NCBI GenBank assembly: GCA_937943625.1
Contig: CALEAD010000010.1
Span: 1-64,000, forward strand
Origin: an uncultured Anaerolineae bacterium
Lineage (GTDB): Bacteria > Chloroflexota > Anaerolineae > Promineifilales > Promineifilaceae
Direction of reading: 5' to 3'
Length of the DNA: 64,000 nucleotides
Shown piece by piece: positions 61,123 to 64,000 of the stretch. The notes under the pieces were generated by a model. That model did no database searches, had not been told where the DNA came from, and worked only from the letters and a program-made list of their open reading frames with translations. The position numbers and the translations under genes are program-made. Every line of letters starts with the position of its first letter. Position 1 is the stretch's first letter.

Positions 61123-64000
61123 ATGCGCCCCCCTGCGCCGCGCTTCCCTGCACCATTTTCATTGCCCCAGCCCGGGCAAATACACCGCCTGGGCGCGGGC
61201 GTGCTGCTTTTCTTACTGGCACTGCCGGCGCTATTTCCCCTCTTCAGCCGTCAGCTTAGCGACGGCTATGACAACGTATTTCACCTGTGGCGCGCCGTCC
61301 AAATAGAGGCGCTGCTGCGCGAAGGGGCGTTGTACAGCCGCTGGGCGCCACACATGGCGCAAGGATTTGGCTATCCCCTCTTTCAGTTTCAGGCGCCGCT
61401 TTCCGCCTACGCCGCCGCGGTGCTGCACCTGCTGGGGCTGGATTGGCCGCTGGCGCTAAACGCCACCTTTGCCCTGACGCTGCTGCTTTCAGCAGGCAGC
61501 ATGGCGCTGCTGGGGCGGGCGCTATGGGGCGAAATGGGTGGGTGGCTAACGGCCGTAGCCTATCTCTACGCACCTTACCATGCCTACGTCGTTTTCTATC
61601 GCGGTAGCCTTTCCGAAAGCACAGCCTGGGTTTTTGCGCCGTTGGTCTTGTGGGGTATGTGGGTGTGGGTACATCAGGGAGAGCGCATGGGGTTGGCAAC
61701 GGCCGTTTTCGCCCAGATTGCCCTCATGCTCAGCCACGAACCCACCGCCTACGCCTTGTATCCCCTGTTTTTGCTCTGGCCGCTGGCCGCCGCGCCAACG
61801 GCCATGTGGCGACAGCGCCTTCTTCATTACCTGCCCTTGCTGCTAGGGCTGACTGGCAGCGCCTTCTTCTGGCTGCCAGCGCTGCTCGAGCGCCGCTTCG
61901 TACAGTTCCAGCGCATTGCCAGCGACTGGCCCTTCCGCTACTTCGACAACTTCCTGCCCCTGGGCGAACTGCTGGCACTGCCCCGTCGCGCCGACCCCCT
62001 CTGGTTCAACGATTGGCCGCCGCGCGCCCTGGGCGGGCTGCTGCTGGCGCTGGCGGCAGTAGGGCTGCTGCTGGCCTGGCAGCGCCGGCGATCCTTGCGT
62101 CCCCTGCTGCTCCTGTTGGCGCTGGCGTTGGGCGGCTACAGCTTCATGACCCTGCCCGCCAGCGAAGTGCTCTGGCGAGCGCTACCGCCGCTACAAGCCT
62201 TCACCCCCTGGCGCTTTGTCACCCAGGCCAGCCTGTGCGCGGCGCTGCTTGTGGGCGGGCTGGCGCTGAATTCCGCGCGCGGCTGGCGGCAGGCCGTCAG
62301 CTATGGCACACTGGCGCTGCTGCTGCTGGCGCACCTGGGCTGGTTTGTGCCGCGCCACACTCCGGCTCCGGCAGATACCAGTCTGGCGGGCATGATCGCC
62401 TGGGAAGCGGCCAGCGGCACACTGGGCACAACCGCCAAAAATGAGCTGCTGCCTATCTGGGTCCAAAATGTCACGTCGCCGCCAACGGCCGTTGCCCCCT
62501 GGCAGGCGCGTCTTGACCCTGCTACCCTGCCCGATGGCGCCGTGCTGCACCGCGCCACCTATGCGCCACTGCACGCCACCATTGAGCTGGAAACGGCCGT
62601 ACCCTTCACCGCTACCTACCAAGCCCTCTACTTCCCCGGCTGGCAGGCCACGCTCAACGGCACGGCCGTTGCCATTGCCCCTACGCCGCAAAGCGGCCTG
62701 ATAACCATCCCTATCCCTGCCGGACGGCACACCCTGGCCGTGCGCTTTGGCGAAACGCCACTGCGCCAGGCGGCTAATGGGCTGTCCCTGCTGGCGTTGC
62801 TGGCGCTGGCTGGGGTGTTGTGGTGGGGCAAACGGCCGTTTGTGACACCAAATACCGACTATGCGCAAAATAAAGCGACCGTGTCGTTGCCCACGCTTCT
62901 AGGCGTAGCGACGCTGCTGCTGCTGGCGCGCCTGCTGCTGGAACTGCCCGCCCTCCCTCTGCGCCACAGCCGCCTACAGGCTGATGGGCAGCTCACTGGC
63001 CTGGCTGAGACGCAGCGCCACTTGTTTGGCGGGCAGGTCGCCTTACTCGGTTGGGACCCTATCGCCATGCGGCTGCGCGCCGATGAGCCGCTGCGCCTGA
63101 AGCTGTACTGGCGCGCCCTGCAGCCGCTAGCAACCGATTATCGCGTAGGCGTGGTGCTGGTAGACGCACAGGGGCGGCGCTGGTCAGAAGCGGGGCTGCG
63201 CGACGAGCGCTGGCATCGCAATCCGCCCCCCACCCCTCTGTGGCCCACAGAGCAATACGTGACGACGGCCTATCTGGCAGATTTGCTGCCGGGCACACCG
63301 CCAGGCACATACCAGATTCAGCTGAGCCTGTTTACGCGGGAAACGCTGGAACCGCTAACGGTAGCAACGGCCGTTGACCGGCCCATTGGTCCTTACCTCA
63401 CCCTGGGCAGTGTGCAGGTGCTGCCGCCGCGCCGTCCGCCCACCGATTTGCGCCCGCAGTTTCCGCTGACGTTTACGGCAGGCGCGCTGCGCCTGTGGGG
63501 GGCGCAGGTAGACCGTGCCCAGGCTGCGCCAGGCGACCCGGCCCTGGTGACGCTGTTTTGGTCTGCCGCACCGCAGCAGGAAACGGCCGTTGCTCTGCGC
63601 CTGCTCGATGAACAAGAAATGGTAGTACACGAGTGGGCGCTGACGCTGCCGGCGCTGCCAGACGGCGTTTGGCGCAAACAGGTGCTGCTAAAATTGCCGC
63701 TGGCGCTGGCAAACGGCCGTTACACCTGGCAGCTTGGCGCAGCAAACGGCTCGGCCGTCACCTGGGGTAGCCTGGAAATCAATGCCCCCGCGCGCCAGAT
63801 GAGCGCCCCGCCAATGGCGCAGCACGTGGGGCAAGCACTGGGGCAGGACGGCGCAGCACTGGCGACACTGGTAGGCTACACGGCTGCACCCGAAGCGCCA
63901 CAGCCTGGGGAAACCCTCACACTCACGCTGGTCTGGCGCGCTGAGCAGGAGATGGCAGAAAGTTACCACGTTTTTGTCCATCTGCTAACCGCAGACGGCA
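61123..64000 (+). CDS. Large GT-C-like/6-PTPS-related membrane protein, 3' end outside
   Basis: At least 959 residues, open to the right edge. The N-terminus has many hydrophobic helices (from about residue 25 to 430); the extracytoplasmic loop has SDGYDNVFHLWRAVQIEALL, where glycosyltransferase-C proteins carry acidic residues. After about residue 580 come three or more beta-sandwich repeats with the pattern RLKLYWRALQPLATDYRVGV and LTLVWRAEQEMAESYHVFVH, common in Chloroflexota 6-PTPS-related membrane proteins. Likely transfers a sugar from a lipid carrier at the cell surface. ACGGCCGT occurs ten or more times in it. Confidence 0.75.
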   Translation, partial: MRPPAPRFPAPFSLPQPGQIHRLGAGVLLFLLALPALFPLFSRQLSDGYDNVFHLWRAVQIEALLREGALYSRWAPHMAQGFGYPLFQFQAPLSAYAAAVLHLLGLDWPLALNATFALTLLLSAGSMALLGRALWGEMGGWLTAVAYLYAPYHAYVVFYRGSLSESTAWVFAPLVLWGMWVWVHQGERMGLATAVFAQIALMLSHEPTAYALYPLFLLWPLAAAPTAMWRQRLLHYLPLLLGLTGSAFFWLPALLERRFVQFQRIASDWPFRYFDNFLPLGELLALPRRADPLWFNDWPPRALGGLLLALAAVGLLLAWQRRRSLRPLLLLLALALGGYSFMTLPASEVLWRALPPLQAFTPWRFVTQASLCAALLVGGLALNSARGWRQAVSYGTLALLLLAHLGWFVPRHTPAPADTSLAGMIAWEAASGTLGTTAKNELLPIWVQNVTSPPTAVAPWQARLDPATLPDGAVLHRATYAPLHATIELETAVPFTATYQALYFPGWQATLNGTAVAIAPTPQSGLITIPIPAGRHTLAVRFGETPLRQAANGLSLLALLALAGVLWWGKRPFVTPNTDYAQNKATVSLPTLLGVATLLLLARLLLELPALPLRHSRLQADGQLTGLAETQRHLFGGQVALLGWDPIAMRLRADEPLRLKLYWRALQPLATDYRVGVVLVDAQGRRWSEAGLRDERWHRNPPPTPLWPTEQYVTTAYLADLLPGTPPGTYQIQLSLFTRETLEPLTVATAVDRPIGPYLTLGSVQVLPPRRPPTDLRPQFPLTFTAGALRLWGAQVDRAQAAPGDPALVTLFWSAAPQQETAVALRLLDEQEMVVHEWALTLPALPDGVWRKQVLLKLPLALANGRYTWQLGAANGSAVTWGSLEINAPARQMSAPPMAQHVGQALGQDGAALATLVGYTAAPEAPQPGETLTLTLVWRAEQEMAESYHVFVHLLTADG

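Larger units (their letters stand above)
900..63723. repeat. Highly iterated palindrome ACGGCCGT (about 100 copies)
   Basis: The 8-bp palindrome, often extended to AACGGCCGTT, appears about once per 650 bp by eye, mainly inside genes, where it reads TAV (ACG GCC GTT) or NGR (AAC GGC CGT) depending on frame. Examples: 908, 2213, 8873, 16008, 26191, 35091, 48067, 61041, 63714. It is missing from ftsH and rare at 53.0-58.5 kb (seen only at 55373 and 56768). Confidence 0.9.

Noticed and set aside
900..63723. The many ACGGCCGT copies as a CRISPR or transposon signal
   Set aside because: Spacing is irregular, there are no constant-length spacers or longer flanking identity, and the sites lie within ordinary genes in different frames.

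Overview
The window looks like a chromosomal segment of a Chloroflexota bacterium (Anaerolineae, Ardenticatenia or Caldilineae-like). This is inferred from gene style: RsbW/SpoIIE partner switching, secreted lamin-tail and ExeM-type proteins, PTPT-rich secreted linkers, effector-associated-domain remnants and a giant GT-C-like membrane protein. GC is moderately high except in an AT-richer island at about 51.6-55.4 kb. No rRNA, tRNA or CRISPR was found.

Layout. 1-0.4 kb: broken RHS and effector-associated fragments fused head to head. 0.8-5.3 kb: a complete partner-switching module (STAS, RsbW kinase, STAS, multi-GAF SpoIIE phosphatase). 5.4-8.6 kb: LOG-family hydrolase, class-A-beta-lactamase-like lipoprotein, secreted protein. 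8.7-15.3 kb, minus strand: UDP-sugar pyrophosphorylase, TPR protein, MA-like peptidase, AEC transporter, HEAT protein, RseP-type protease. 15.6-21.9 kb: methyltransferase, CrtI-like oxidoreductase, purA, L,D-transpeptidase, cell-wall amidase. 22.2-27.6 kb: ftsH, enoyl-CoA hydratase, AAC(3)-like acetyltransferase, biotin carboxylase. 27.7-41 kb: large secreted proteins (lamin-tail protein, subtilase, Vps62-like protein, 2112-residue ExeM-type nuclease). 41.9-49.6 kb: molybdenum hydroxylase, phosphoglucomutase, PRPP synthetase, deoxynucleoside kinase fusion, YchF-like GTPase. 49.7-57.9 kb: a mobile, decaying island with an IS1182-like element, an IS21 remnant, a Mu-like/ExeA element and a two-component locus. 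58.1-64 kb: FocA-type channel, small AsnC-type protein, two frameshifted CooC-like ATPases and a large membrane protein running off the edge.

Three observations stand out. First, the palindrome ACGGCCGT occurs about 100 times by eye, against roughly 1-2 expected by chance. It behaves like a highly iterated palindrome comparable in kind to cyanobacterial HIP1, and it is scarce in the mobile island. Second, the island holds two paralogous secreted-protein genes with nearly identical promoters: four 11-bp CTGTTACA-type direct repeats (Pho-box-like) end exactly 6 bp from a TACAAT -10 box, and a GGTTTAGCTAAACC palindrome follows. They flank an OmpR/PhoB-type regulator and histidine kinase. One paralog is cut by the IS, and the regulator is frameshifted by an exact 7-bp tandem duplication. 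Third, two families of short intergenic repeats (MITE-like) are scattered through the gaps, often just upstream of start codons.
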